From Paraburkholderia caffeinitolerans (GTDB lineage: Bacteria > Pseudomonadota > Gammaproteobacteria > Burkholderiales > Burkholderiaceae): 64,000 nt of DNA. The stretch is from NCBI RefSeq assembly GCF_902859945.1, contig NZ_CADIKL010000030.1, forward strand, positions 33,148-97,147, given 5' to 3'. Below, piece by piece: positions 38,389-46,870 of this stretch. Within the stretch, counting starts at the first letter, position 1, and every line of letters starts with the position of its first letter. The notes under the pieces are model-generated. The model worked only from the letters and a program-made list of their open reading frames with translations, did not search any database and was not told the DNA's origin. The translations under genes and the position numbers were made by a program.

Positions 38389-38415
38389 CTTGAACTGCCC
38401 GCTGCCGCCCTAAAC
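38389..38415 (+). promoter_or_regulatory. Sigma-32-type promoter candidate for hslVU
   Basis: CTTGAA at 38389-38394, a 13-base spacer and CCCTAAAC at 38408-38415. The -35 is perfect for a heat-shock promoter; the -10 is only partly conserved. It is 130 bases upstream of hslV, a classical heat-shock gene. Confidence 0.4.
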
Positions 38416-38544
38416 TTCTTCCGACACGCCCGCTCGCGCCCCCCGCGACAAGAGCGGCGCGTACCGAATCCGACAATGCGGCGCGGCTGCAAAGGCCGCG
38501 TCGCTCCAGCCTCTGCCTGGCATCAACGGTAAAAAGGAACGCAC

Positions 38545-39081
38545 ATGGAGCAATTTCACGGCACGACGATCGTATCCGTGCGGCGCGGCGACAAAGTCGC
38601 GCTCGGCGGCGACGGCCAGGTCACTCTCGGCAACATCGTCATGAAGGGTGGTGCGAAGAAGGTCCGGCGCATTTACGGCGGCAAGGTGATGGTGGGCTTC
38701 GCGGGCGGCACGGCCGATGCGTTCTCGCTGCTCGACCGCTTCGAAGCCAAGCTCGAAAAGCATCAGGGCAATCTCACACGCGCGGCCGTCGAGCTCGCCA
38801 AGGACTGGCGCACCGACCGCATGCTGCGCCGCCTCGAAGCCATGCTGATCGCCGCCGACGCCAGCACCACGCTGGTCATCACCGGCAACGGCGACGTGCT
38901 CGACCCCGAAGAAGGCATCTGCGCAATCGGCTCGGGCGGCGCGTATGCGCAGGCCGCGGCTCGCGCGCTGGTCGACAACACTGAACTCTCGCCACGCGAG
39001 ATCGTCGAAAAATCGCTCCAGATCGCGGGCGACATGTGCATCTACACGAATCACAACCGTGTGATCGAAACCATCGAGTAA
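38545..39081 (+). CDS. hslV: ATP-dependent protease proteolytic subunit HslV
   Basis: This 178-residue N-terminal-nucleophile peptidase forms the dodecameric core of the HslUV protease. The mature protein should start at Thr7 of MEQFHGTTIVSVRRG, so a six-residue propeptide is removed; E. coli HslV loses only Met. Typical blocks are GDGQVTLG, GFAGGTADA and GSGGAYAQAAARAL. AAGGAA is eight bases before the ATG. The gene is cotranscribed with hslU, 28 bases downstream. Confidence 0.96.
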   Translation: MEQFHGTTIVSVRRGDKVALGGDGQVTLGNIVMKGGAKKVRRIYGGKVMVGFAGGTADAFSLLDRFEAKLEKHQGNLTRAAVELAKDWRTDRMLRRLEAMLIAADASTTLVITGNGDVLDPEEGICAIGSGGAYAQAAARALVDNTELSPREIVEKSLQIAGDMCIYTNHNRVIETIE

Positions 39082-39109
39082 CCCGACGGACAGACGAGAA
39101 GGAATCAGG

Positions 39110-40459
39110 ATGAGCACCATGACCCCCGCCGAGATCGTCTCGGAACTCGACAAGCACATCATCGGCCAGACGAAGGCGAAGAAGTCGGTGGCCGTCGCGC
39201 TGCGCAACCGCTGGCGCCGCCAGCAGGTGGCCGACCCGCTGCGCCAGGAAATCACGCCGAAGAACATCCTCATGATCGGGCCGACGGGCGTCGGCAAAAC
39301 CGAAATCGCGCGGCGCCTCGCCAAGCTCGCCGACGCGCCGTTCATCAAGATCGAAGCGACCAAGTTCACCGAAGTGGGCTACGTGGGCCGCGACGTGGAC
39401 AGCATCGTGCGCGACCTCATCGAAATCTCGGTGAAGCAGACGCGCGAATCGGAAATGCGCAAGGTGCGCAGCAAGGCCACCGATCAGGCCGAAGACCGCA
39501 TCCTCGACATCCTGCTGCCGAGCGCGCGCCCGGTGGGCTTCGGCTCTGCTTCGGCCGAGTCGGGCCATAGCGAAGGCGACAACGCCACGCGCCAGACCTT
39601 CCGCAAGCGCCTGCGCGAAGGCCAGCTCGACGACAAGGAAATCGAGCTCGACGTCGAGCAGCCGCAAGTGGGCATGGACATCATGGGGCCGCCGGGCATG
39701 GAAGACATGACCGAGCAAATCCGCTCGATGTTCGCCAATCTCGGCGGCGGCAAGAAAATGCGCCGCAAGCTCAAGGTGAAGGAAGCGCTCAAGGTCCTCA
39801 CCGACGAAGAAGCGGCCAAGATGCTCAACGACGAAGAGGTCAAGGCCAAGGCGGTGCAGAACGTCGAGCAGAACGGCATCGTGTTCCTCGACGAAATCGA
39901 CAAGATCGCCTCGCGCAACAACGAAGGCGGCGGCGGCGAAGTCTCGCGCCAAGGTGTGCAGCGCGATCTGCTGCCGCTCGTGGAAGGCACGACCATCAAC
40001 ACGAAGTACGGGATGGTGAAGACCGATCACATCCTGTTCATCGCGAGCGGTGCGTTCCATCTCTCGAAGCCGAGCGATCTGATTCCCGAACTGCAAGGCC
40101 GTTTCCCGATTCGCGTCGAACTCGACTCGCTCTCCGTGAAAGACTTCGAAGCCATTCTGGTCGCCACCGACGCCAGCCTCGTCAAGCAGTATCAGGCGCT
40201 GCTCGCCACCGAGGACGTGCAACTCGATTTCGCCGATGACGGCATTCGCCGCCTCGCGGAAATCGCCTACTCGGTGAACGAGAAGACCGAGAATATCGGT
40301 GCGCGCCGTCTCTATACGGTCATCGAAAAGTTGCTCGAAGACGTTTCGTTCGCGGCCGGCAATCATGCTGGCCAGAGCGTGGTCATCGACGCGGCCTATG
40401 TCGACAAGGCGCTCGGCGAAGTCGCGCAGGACGAGGATCTCTCGCGCTATGTGCTGTAA
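39110..40459 (+). CDS. hslU: ATP-dependent protease ATPase subunit HslU
   Basis: The 449-residue AAA+ unfoldase of HslUV has the N-terminal MTPAEIVSELDKHIIGQ, Walker A GPTGVGKT at residues 57-64, Walker B IVFLDEIDKIA and the inserted I domain (about residues 110-245). The C-terminus DLSRYVL docks into HslV. AAGGAA precedes the start. A terminator lies downstream and also serves the convergent regulator gene. Confidence 0.96.
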   Translation: MSTMTPAEIVSELDKHIIGQTKAKKSVAVALRNRWRRQQVADPLRQEITPKNILMIGPTGVGKTEIARRLAKLADAPFIKIEATKFTEVGYVGRDVDSIVRDLIEISVKQTRESEMRKVRSKATDQAEDRILDILLPSARPVGFGSASAESGHSEGDNATRQTFRKRLREGQLDDKEIELDVEQPQVGMDIMGPPGMEDMTEQIRSMFANLGGGKKMRRKLKVKEALKVLTDEEAAKMLNDEEVKAKAVQNVEQNGIVFLDEIDKIASRNNEGGGGEVSRQGVQRDLLPLVEGTTINTKYGMVKTDHILFIASGAFHLSKPSDLIPELQGRFPIRVELDSLSVKDFEAILVATDASLVKQYQALLATEDVQLDFADDGIRRLAEIAYSVNEKTENIGARRLYTVIEKLLEDVSFAAGNHAGQSVVIDAAYVDKALGEVAQDEDLSRYVL

Positions 40460-40524
40460 CGCGTCGCGCCGGTAAAACGCGCGAACTCGATTGAAGCCCG
40501 CTGCGTGCGGGCGCATAACGAAAG

Positions 40525-40560
40525 AAGGGGCTCCGCCAGCCAGGCGGAGCCCCTTTTCTT
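40525..40560. terminator. Terminator between hslU and the convergent response regulator gene
   Basis: A perfect 13-bp stem (40525-40537 with 40543-40555), a five-base loop and TTTTCTTTT on the plus strand; the minus strand ends in CTTCTTTCG, so it may work both ways. Confidence 0.9.
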
Positions 40561-40589
40561 TTGCACGCGGCTTGCGGGCGTTTTTGTGC

Positions 40590-41132
40590 TTACTGGCGCA
40601 CCGGCCGTTTCGCGAGCTTGCGCTGGAGCGTGCGCCGATGCATGTTGAGCGCGCGCGCCGTGGCCGAGATATTGCCGCCGTGCTCGGCCAGCACGCGCTG
40701 GATGTGTTCCCATTCGAGACGCGCGACCGAAAGCGGCGCGGGATGTTCGATGGCCGCCTCGGCCTGCAACGCGCTGGCGTCGCCTTGCAGCGAGGTGAGG
40801 ATCATTTCGACGTTCGCGGGCTTGGCGAGATAGTTGTCGGCGCCATCCTTCACCGCCTGCACCGCCGTGGCGATGCTCGCGTAACCCGTGAGCACGAGCA
40901 TGCGCGCATCGGGCTGCAGGTTGCGCAACGGCGCGATCAGCGAAAGGCCCGAGTCGTTGCCGAGATGCAGGTCGACGGTGATTTGCGAGAACTTCTGCTG
41001 ATTCGCGAAACGAATCGCTTCTTCGGCATTGTGTGCCTGCTGCACCTGGTAGCCGCGTCGCGTGAGGCCGCGCGTCAGGATGTCGGAAAACACTTCGTCG
41101 TCGTCGATCACCAGGAAATTCATATCGCTCAT
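40590..41132 (-). CDS. regA: Redox response regulator, RegA/PrrA/ActR family
   Basis: The 180-residue response regulator has a receiver domain with phospho-acceptor Asp54 (ITVDLHLGN), the acidic pocket IDDDEVF and Lys in YLAKP. A C-terminal Fis-type helix-turn-helix follows (GGNISATARALNMHRRTLQRKL, the hallmark of the RegA family). It should act on genes of respiration and redox balance. GGAGAAG before the ATG at 41132 sets the start. It lies 17 bases after the kinase gene, in one operon. Confidence 0.9.
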   Translation of the reverse strand: MSDMNFLVIDDDEVFSDILTRGLTRRGYQVQQAHNAEEAIRFANQQKFSQITVDLHLGNDSGLSLIAPLRNLQPDARMLVLTGYASIATAVQAVKDGADNYLAKPANVEMILTSLQGDASALQAEAAIEHPAPLSVARLEWEHIQRVLAEHGGNISATARALNMHRRTLQRKLAKRPVRQ

Positions 41133-41149
41133 ACTACTTCTCCGTGTTA

Positions 41150-42610
41150 TCAGGCGGCGTCGGGCCGGCCTGGCCCTTCGCCTCGTCCAATTTCCGAACT
41201 CTGCGCAGCTGCGCCTGCGCTCGCTGTCCCGCTCGATTGCTCCGCCGGGACTGTGCCGCCCGCCCGGGCTTCTGTCTTCGCCGGCACATGCAGCACCGCG
41301 CGCGTGCCGCGCCACTTGCGCGGGCGCGCGGCGGTCTGGCCCGTACCCGGCAATTCCCGCGCGCCTGCGTGAGGCTCCGCGGCGTCGGGCGCGGCGTCTT
41401 TCCCGGTGGCCGCACCAGCATCGCTGAGATCGATCGAGCCGCCCAGCCGCGCCGCCGACGAAAACGCAAGATACAGCCCCACGCCATGGCCGCCTTGCGT
41501 GCTTTCCACGGGCGCCGCGCCAAGCGACGAGCGTAGCGCCACCGGGATGCCCGGCCCGGCATCGCAAACTTCGAAATCGATATAGCCGGCGCGCGCTGCC
41601 GGATACGCCCGCAACCTGACGAAGTCGCGGCTCGCGCGCGCGGCGTTGTCGAGCAGGATCGTGAGGATCTGGCCAACCGCGACGGTGTCGTCGAGACACA
41701 GTTCGGCAGGCGCATTGCCAAGGAGTTCGAACTTTACGTGCGGATGGCGCAGCCGCCATTGCTCGACAAACGGCCCGAGCCATTCGCTCACGGCCTGGCG
41801 GCTGCCTGCCGACGACGCACGACTGCGCAGGCGCGCGAGCGCCGAGGTACACAGCGTGATTTGCTTGTCGAGCAGTTCTAGGTCGGCGCCATACGGCTGG
41901 AGGCCTTTATCGGTGCGGGCGATGTCGCGCAACTCCTCGGTGAGCATCGCGATGCTCGAGAGCGGCGTGCCGATCTCGTGCGCAACAGTGGCCGCCTGCA
42001 CGCCGAGCGCGACCGCGCGCTCATCGCGCAGCAAGCGCTGCTGCGCGTCGGCGAGCGCGGCTTCGCGCTGGCGCAGCGCGCGCGACATGCGCGCGACGAA
42101 CCACACGATGAGCGCCACGCTCACCATGAAGTTCACCCACATGCCCCCGCGGTAGTAATCGAAGAGATTCGCGGGATTGTCGAGATTGAGCGGAACGTTG
42201 TCGAAACCGAGCAGTACGTAGCAAGCCACGGCGAAGCTCGCGAGCCACGCGGTGAGATACCACGGCAGCACAGCTGCCGCGATGGCGAGCGAGGGCAGAT
42301 AGAGCGAGACGAATGGATTGGTCGTACCGCCCGAGAGGAACAGCAGCGCGGAGAGCGCGCCCAAGTCGACCCAGATCTGGCCAAACAATTCGAGATTGGA
42401 CTCGGGGCGGTCTTGCGTGACGCGCAGCCAGGTAACGCCGTTGAACGCCACTTCCATGGCGATTACAAACAGCATGGCGGGCAGTGGCAACGTCACGCCG
42501 AACATGAATTGCACGAAGGCGATCGTGCAGAGCTGGCCGATGATGGCGAGACTGCGCAGCCAGAACAAATGGCTGAGATTGACGCTAGCACTGACGGTTA
42601 TGCGATGCAT
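41150..42610 (-). CDS. regB: Redox sensor histidine kinase, RegB/PrrB/ActS family
   Basis: This 486-residue membrane kinase has six predicted N-terminal helices. The quinone-sensing heptapeptide GGTTNPF lies at residues 94-100. The H-box has His211 (HEIGTPLSS) and there is a Cys at residue 254 (QITLCTSAL) in the region of the redox-active Cys of RegB. N and G boxes follow (LDNAARASRDF, DAGPGIP and GGHGVGLYLA). The last 90 residues are a Pro/Ala-rich extension beyond the usual end. It partners the regulator encoded downstream. Confidence 0.9.
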   Translation of the reverse strand: MHRITVSASVNLSHLFWLRSLAIIGQLCTIAFVQFMFGVTLPLPAMLFVIAMEVAFNGVTWLRVTQDRPESNLELFGQIWVDLGALSALLFLSGGTTNPFVSLYLPSLAIAAAVLPWYLTAWLASFAVACYVLLGFDNVPLNLDNPANLFDYYRGGMWVNFMVSVALIVWFVARMSRALRQREAALADAQQRLLRDERAVALGVQAATVAHEIGTPLSSIAMLTEELRDIARTDKGLQPYGADLELLDKQITLCTSALARLRSRASSAGSRQAVSEWLGPFVEQWRLRHPHVKFELLGNAPAELCLDDTVAVGQILTILLDNAARASRDFVRLRAYPAARAGYIDFEVCDAGPGIPVALRSSLGAAPVESTQGGHGVGLYLAFSSAARLGGSIDLSDAGAATGKDAAPDAAEPHAGARELPGTGQTAARPRKWRGTRAVLHVPAKTEARAGGTVPAEQSSGTASAGAAAQSSEIGRGEGPGRPDAA

Positions 42611-42728
42611 CGTGCCAGTTTACCTGTTCGGACTCGTCTGATTCATTATCTTGAAAAGGTTTGCTTCAATCTAAGTCATCCTCCAGCTACATTCGATGCG
42701 ACATTTTCCGACAGGGTGACCTGGTTAA

Positions 42729-44414
42729 ATGCAAACTCTTCTTCCTGGCGCGCTTGCACGCGTGCGCGATCTCTTTCTCGATTTCGTCGATGCCGCAACC
42801 GTCGATGACACCGAAGCCTCGACCGGTGGCATAACCGAAACGGCCGGCACGGCTGCCCGCGAACTGCTCGCTAAAACGCGCGCCTCGCTGCGCGGCCTCG
42901 ACGACGATGCCCTGATGCTCATCGCAGCCAGCGCCCGGGAGCCCTCGCAGGCCAGCGAGGCCATCCGCCTGAGCGCCGCGATCGCAAGACTCGAACCGCA
43001 GCGTGCCGCCGCATGGTTTGCCGCCGGGCTCGCACTGCAGTTCGCCAACCGCCACGCCGAAGCGATACCCCCTTACCGTCATGCGCTCGCGATCCAGCGA
43101 ACGTTTCCAAATTTGCGAAACAATCTTGCCGGCGCCCTGGTGCAAGCCAATATCGATATCAATAGCTGCGAAATCTTGGCACTGCTCGAAGAATCCGTCG
43201 CGGCGAACCCAAACGACACCAATGCCTGGATCAACCTCAGCCGTGTGCTGCCCACCGACACCGATATCGCGCGCCCGCTCGAAGCGGGCCGTCGCGCACT
43301 CGCACTCGCGCCACATAGCGCGCTGGCCACGAACAATTACGCGATGGCGTGCAGGGAAGCCCAGCAATGGGACGAAGCCGAGCAGGCCGCGCGCAACGCT
43401 TGCCAGTATGCGCCGAACGACGCATCGATGCGCCTGAACCTGTCGATGATCGAGCTGATGCGCGGCCACTTTGCCCAAGGCTGGCGCGGGCACGAGATGC
43501 GCTGGCAAGGGGCGAGCGAGCTGGCCAGCGGCAGGCCGGTCTTCCCCAAACCCGAGTGGCGAGGCGAGCCGCTAGGCGGCCGCACGCTGCTGGTGTGGGG
43601 CGAACAAGGCAAGGGCGATCTGCTGCAGTTCTGCCGCTATGTACCGATACTCGCCGAGCGTGTGCGCCGCGAAGGCGGCCGGCTGATCTGGAATTCGTTC
43701 CCTGAGATGGGTGCGCTACTCTCGCGCAGCTTGGGCGGACAGTGCGATCTTTACGGCGCGGGCGGCCCGGTCGAGGCGTTACCGCCCTACGACTGCGAAG
43801 TGTCGCTGCTGAGCCTGCCGTTAATCTTCGACACACGCGAGGACACGATCCCCGGCCCGACGCGCTACCTCGCGCCGGACCCTGCCGCAGCGGCGCGCTG
43901 GCGCGAACGGCTCGCGGAAGAGCGGCGCTTGAAGGTCGGGCTCGCGTGGACGGGCAGCCTCGCACACAAGCGCAATCCGTTCCGGCGCATTGGGCTCGAG
44001 CGCTTCGCAGCACAATTCGCAGCGTGCCTCTCTGACGTGGCGTTCTATTCGCTGCAGCCTGGCGCGGCCGCCGAGGTCGAGGCCGCGCGCGCGGCGGGCT
44101 TCGAGATCGCGGACTTCAGCACAGAATGGCGCACCTTCGACGACACCGCCGCGTTCGTCGACTCGCTCGATCTCGTGATCTCGGTCTGCACGTCGAGCGC
44201 GCATCTGGCGGGCGCGCTGGGTCAGCGCACGTGGGTGCTGCTGGACGTGAATCCGCACTGGGTCTGGGGACTGGAGCGGCGCGACAGCCCCTGGTATCCG
44301 CACACGACGCTGTATCGGCAAAAGCGGTTCCGGGAGTGGGAGCCCGTTCTGGACGAGGTGAGCGCCGACCTCGCGAAACTCGCCGGTGAGCATCGGGAAA
44401 AGCAGGCGCGATGA
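42729..44414 (+). CDS. TPR protein with C-terminal glycosyltransferase-like domain
   Basis: A 561-residue protein. Residues 85-260 hold four to five tetratricopeptide repeats (AAWFAAGLALQFANRHAEAI, AWINLSRVLP, ALATNNYAMACREAQQWDEA). The C-terminal half resembles GT9/ADP-heptose:LPS heptosyltransferase-like folds (LLVWGEQGKGDLLQFCRY, then VGLAWTGSLAHKRNPFRRIGLERFA, and DLVISVCTSSAHLAGALGQRTWVLL). Proteins of this build occur in Burkholderia as putative glycosylation factors; the acceptor is unknown. No membrane segment is present. It is divergent from the RegBA operon. Confidence 0.8.
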   Translation: MQTLLPGALARVRDLFLDFVDAATVDDTEASTGGITETAGTAARELLAKTRASLRGLDDDALMLIAASAREPSQASEAIRLSAAIARLEPQRAAAWFAAGLALQFANRHAEAIPPYRHALAIQRTFPNLRNNLAGALVQANIDINSCEILALLEESVAANPNDTNAWINLSRVLPTDTDIARPLEAGRRALALAPHSALATNNYAMACREAQQWDEAEQAARNACQYAPNDASMRLNLSMIELMRGHFAQGWRGHEMRWQGASELASGRPVFPKPEWRGEPLGGRTLLVWGEQGKGDLLQFCRYVPILAERVRREGGRLIWNSFPEMGALLSRSLGGQCDLYGAGGPVEALPPYDCEVSLLSLPLIFDTREDTIPGPTRYLAPDPAAAARWRERLAEERRLKVGLAWTGSLAHKRNPFRRIGLERFAAQFAACLSDVAFYSLQPGAAAEVEAARAAGFEIADFSTEWRTFDDTAAFVDSLDLVISVCTSSAHLAGALGQRTWVLLDVNPHWVWGLERRDSPWYPHTTLYRQKRFREWEPVLDEVSADLAKLAGEHREKQAR

Positions 44415-44438
44415 CGGCGCATTAAACAGCGGGGCAGT

Positions 44439-44669
44439 TCAACGGCTTTCGTCAGCGCCCCGGGCCGCCGCGCCCGCGGCAACCGCAGCGGCAAGACACT
44501 CGGGGCACAGGCAGCGTCCGCGCGGGTCGAGCTGGTTCACCGGCACGGCGGGCAGCGTCTTGCACCAGCAGTCGAAGGGCTCGGTGTGCCTGCCGCAGTC
44601 GAAGGCACTGCCGCAACGCGGGCAGCGCGCACTCTTCACGGCGTGGGCGGGGCTTGCGGGGGCGGTCAT
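44439..44669 (-). CDS. Cysteine-rich CWC family protein
   Basis: The 76-residue protein has eight Cys arranged as CPRCGSAFDCG, then CWC, then CLCPECL, the pattern of the Cys_rich_CWC family. It probably binds one or two zinc ions. Function unknown. It converges on the TPR gene with a 24-base gap. Confidence 0.75.
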   Translation of the reverse strand: MTAPASPAHAVKSARCPRCGSAFDCGRHTEPFDCWCKTLPAVPVNQLDPRGRCLCPECLAAAVAAGAAARGADESR

Positions 44670-44975
44670 GGCGGCGCGCTCCTGGCGAGGCCGGATTCAG
44701 TGACGGGAAAATGATGCCACAGGGCAGCGCAAGCGCCTGAGGCCCACTCAAGTACGCATTTTAGTGAAAATGGCGCACGATCGCGCAGAATTCGCTTCAA
44801 TTGTGTACAACGGCATTCCTTGACGCCACCTTGTTGCACGGCGGTCCGCGCCTGTGCCGAAAACCCTGTTGCACCGCGCCAGTCCTGTACAATTCGGCCT
44901 GTTTCAGCCGCGCTTTCGCGAGCGCGCCTATTTTCAGCCGTATTTCGCTCCGTTTTCCTGTCCAGTCCCGCCGCC
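44670..44975. other. Region upstream of argB
   Basis: No gene is supported. TACAAT at 44888-44893 is a -10-like element 82 bases before argB, without a good -35. The frame of argB stays open upstream but lacks family sequence there. Confidence 0.45.
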
Positions 44976-45875
44976 ATGTCCGAGCCCATCGACCTCTCGC
45001 AGATCGCGCCCACCCTGAAAGCCGAAATCCTGGCCGAAGCGCTGCCTTACATCCGCCAGTATCACGGCAAGACTGTCGTGATCAAGTACGGCGGCAATGC
45101 CATGACCGAAGAGCGGCTCAAGCAGGGCTTCGCTCGCGACGTGATTCTGCTCAAGCTCGTGGGCATCAATCCGGTCATCGTGCACGGCGGCGGCCCGCAG
45201 ATCGACACGGCGCTCAAGAAGATCGGCAAGCAAGGCACCTTCATCCAGGGCATGCGCGTCACCGATGAAGAAACCATGGAAGTCGTCGAGTGGGTGCTCG
45301 GCGGCGAGGTGCAGCAAGACATCGTCACGCTCATCAATCACTTTGGCGGCCATGCGGTCGGCCTGACCGGCAAGGACGGCGGCCTGATCCACGCGCGCAA
45401 GATGATGATGCCGGACCGCGACAACCCGGGTCAGTACATCGACATCGGCCAGGTGGGCGAAGTCGAGGCGATCAACCCGGCCGTCGTGAAGGCGCTCCAG
45501 GATGACGCGTTCATTCCGGTGATCTCGCCGATCGGCTTCGGCGAAGACGGCCTGTCGTACAACATCAACGCCGATCTGGTGGCGGGCAAGCTCGCGGTCG
45601 TGCTCAACGCCGAGAAGCTCGTGATGATGACCAACATCCCCGGCGTGATGGACAAGGCGGGCAATCTGCTCACCGACCTTTCGGCGCGCGAGATCGACGC
45701 GCTCTTCGAAGACGGCACGATCTCGGGCGGCATGCTGCCGAAGATCTCGTCGGCGCTCGACGCGGCCAAGAGCGGCGTGCGCTCGGTGCACATCATCGAC
45801 GGCCGCATCGAGCACTCGGTGCTGCTCGAAATCCTGACCGAGCAGCCGTTCGGCACGATGATCCGCTCGCACTAA
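44976..45875 (+). CDS. argB: Acetylglutamate kinase
   Basis: The 299-residue enzyme phosphorylates N-acetyl-glutamate, the second step of arginine synthesis. Family features: VVIKYGGNAM (phosphate binding), VHGGGPQID, the N-terminal helix (LKAEILAEALPYIRQYHGK) found in arginine-inhibited hexameric enzymes, and GGMLPKISSALDA. ATG 44976 (MSEPIDL) is the start that fits the family. It is the only arginine gene in the window; a HAD nucleotidase and slmA follow on the same strand. Confidence 0.96.
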   Translation: MSEPIDLSQIAPTLKAEILAEALPYIRQYHGKTVVIKYGGNAMTEERLKQGFARDVILLKLVGINPVIVHGGGPQIDTALKKIGKQGTFIQGMRVTDEETMEVVEWVLGGEVQQDIVTLINHFGGHAVGLTGKDGGLIHARKMMMPDRDNPGQYIDIGQVGEVEAINPAVVKALQDDAFIPVISPIGFGEDGLSYNINADLVAGKLAVVLNAEKLVMMTNIPGVMDKAGNLLTDLSAREIDALFEDGTISGGMLPKISSALDAAKSGVRSVHIIDGRIEHSVLLEILTEQPFGTMIRSH

Positions 45876-45957
45876 ATCGGCTTCGAGCGACGCACGGACG
45901 ACTCCGCCGCGGCGCCCTTCTTCCTCCGCGCGGCGTCCGCGCTTCGCCTGCTTTCGC

Positions 45958-46794
45958 ATGATGAACGTCTCACGCCCGCTTCGCCGCCGGCCGTCGCGTG
46001 CCGGGCAGCGCACCTCGAGCGCCGTCGATCGCGGCCCGAGCTATGGCGCCCCCGCCGATCGCGGCCCGGGCTACGGCGCCCCCGCCGATCGCGGCCCGAG
46101 CTACGGCGCCCCGGTCTGGCTCTTCGACCTCGACAACACGTTGCACTGCGCCTCGCACGCGATCTTCCCGGCCATCAACCGCGGCATGACGCAGTACATC
46201 ATCGACTCGCTCGGCGTGAGCCGCGACGTCGCGAATCATCTGCGCACGAGCTACACGCACCGTTACGGCGCAGCGCTGCTGGGCCTCACGCGCCATCACA
46301 CGATCGATCCGCACGACTTCCTGAAAGTCGTACACACCTTCGACGACCTGCACACGATGCTGCGCGCCGAGCGCGGCCTCGCGCGCATGCTCGCGGCGCT
46401 GCCCGGGCGCAAGATCGTGCTGACCAACGGCCCCACCGACTACGCGCACGCGGTGCTCGCGGCGCTCGGCATCGAGCGGATCTTCGAGCGTGTCGTGGCG
46501 ATCGAGCACATGCGCACGCGCGAACGCTGGCGCGCCAAGCCCGACCACGCCATGCTGCGCAAGACGCTGCGCGATGCGCGCGTCGCATTCGCCGATGCGA
46601 TCCTCGTCGAGGACACACGCGGGCATCTGAAGCGCTACCGCCGCCTCGGCATCCGCACAGTCTGGATCACCGGACATCTGCCCACGCACGTGGCAAGCGG
46701 CGGGCGGCCCCACTATGTCGATCATTGCGTTCGTTCGCTAAAATCGCTCGGACGCGGCCTGCGAAGCGGAGCATTGCGCAGCAGGCGAAAATAA
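45958..46794 (+). CDS. HAD-family pyrimidine 5'-nucleotidase-like protein with repetitive N-terminus
   Basis: This 278-residue HAD hydrolase has motif I FDLDNT, motif II VLTNGPT, a Lys in the RAKPDHAML region and motif III LVEDTRGHLK, as in SDT1/pyrimidine 5'-nucleotidases. The first 50 residues are an extension with three copies of a ten-residue unit DRGPSYGAPA, encoded by a 30-bp tandem repeat. The catalytic domain starts right after it. Two adjacent ATG codons (45958 and 45961) are possible starts. It lies between argB and slmA. Confidence 0.82.
   Translation: MMNVSRPLRRRPSRAGQRTSSAVDRGPSYGAPADRGPGYGAPADRGPSYGAPVWLFDLDNTLHCASHAIFPAINRGMTQYIIDSLGVSRDVANHLRTSYTHRYGAALLGLTRHHTIDPHDFLKVVHTFDDLHTMLRAERGLARMLAALPGRKIVLTNGPTDYAHAVLAALGIERIFERVVAIEHMRTRERWRAKPDHAMLRKTLRDARVAFADAILVEDTRGHLKRYRRLGIRTVWITGHLPTHVASGGRPHYVDHCVRSLKSLGRGLRSGALRSRRK
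46027..46112 (+). repeat. 30-bp tandem repeat, 2.9 copies, inside the HAD gene
   Basis: Units at 46027-46056, 46057-46086 and 46087-46112 begin GATCGCGGCCCG and differ at only a few bases. Changes in copy number would keep the reading frame. Confidence 0.9.
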
Positions 46795-46870
46795 CCGGCA
46801 AGACCAACGGCAAGACTCAAGCGGCCGGGCGCAAGCGCAGCCCGCGGGCCGCACTCAGGGGGCGACCTTC

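Larger units (their letters stand above)
38206..38544. other. Gap between dksA and hslV
   Basis: It contains the dksA terminator (38261-38288) and a heat-shock-type promoter candidate (38389-38415). Nothing else is supported. Confidence 0.5.
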
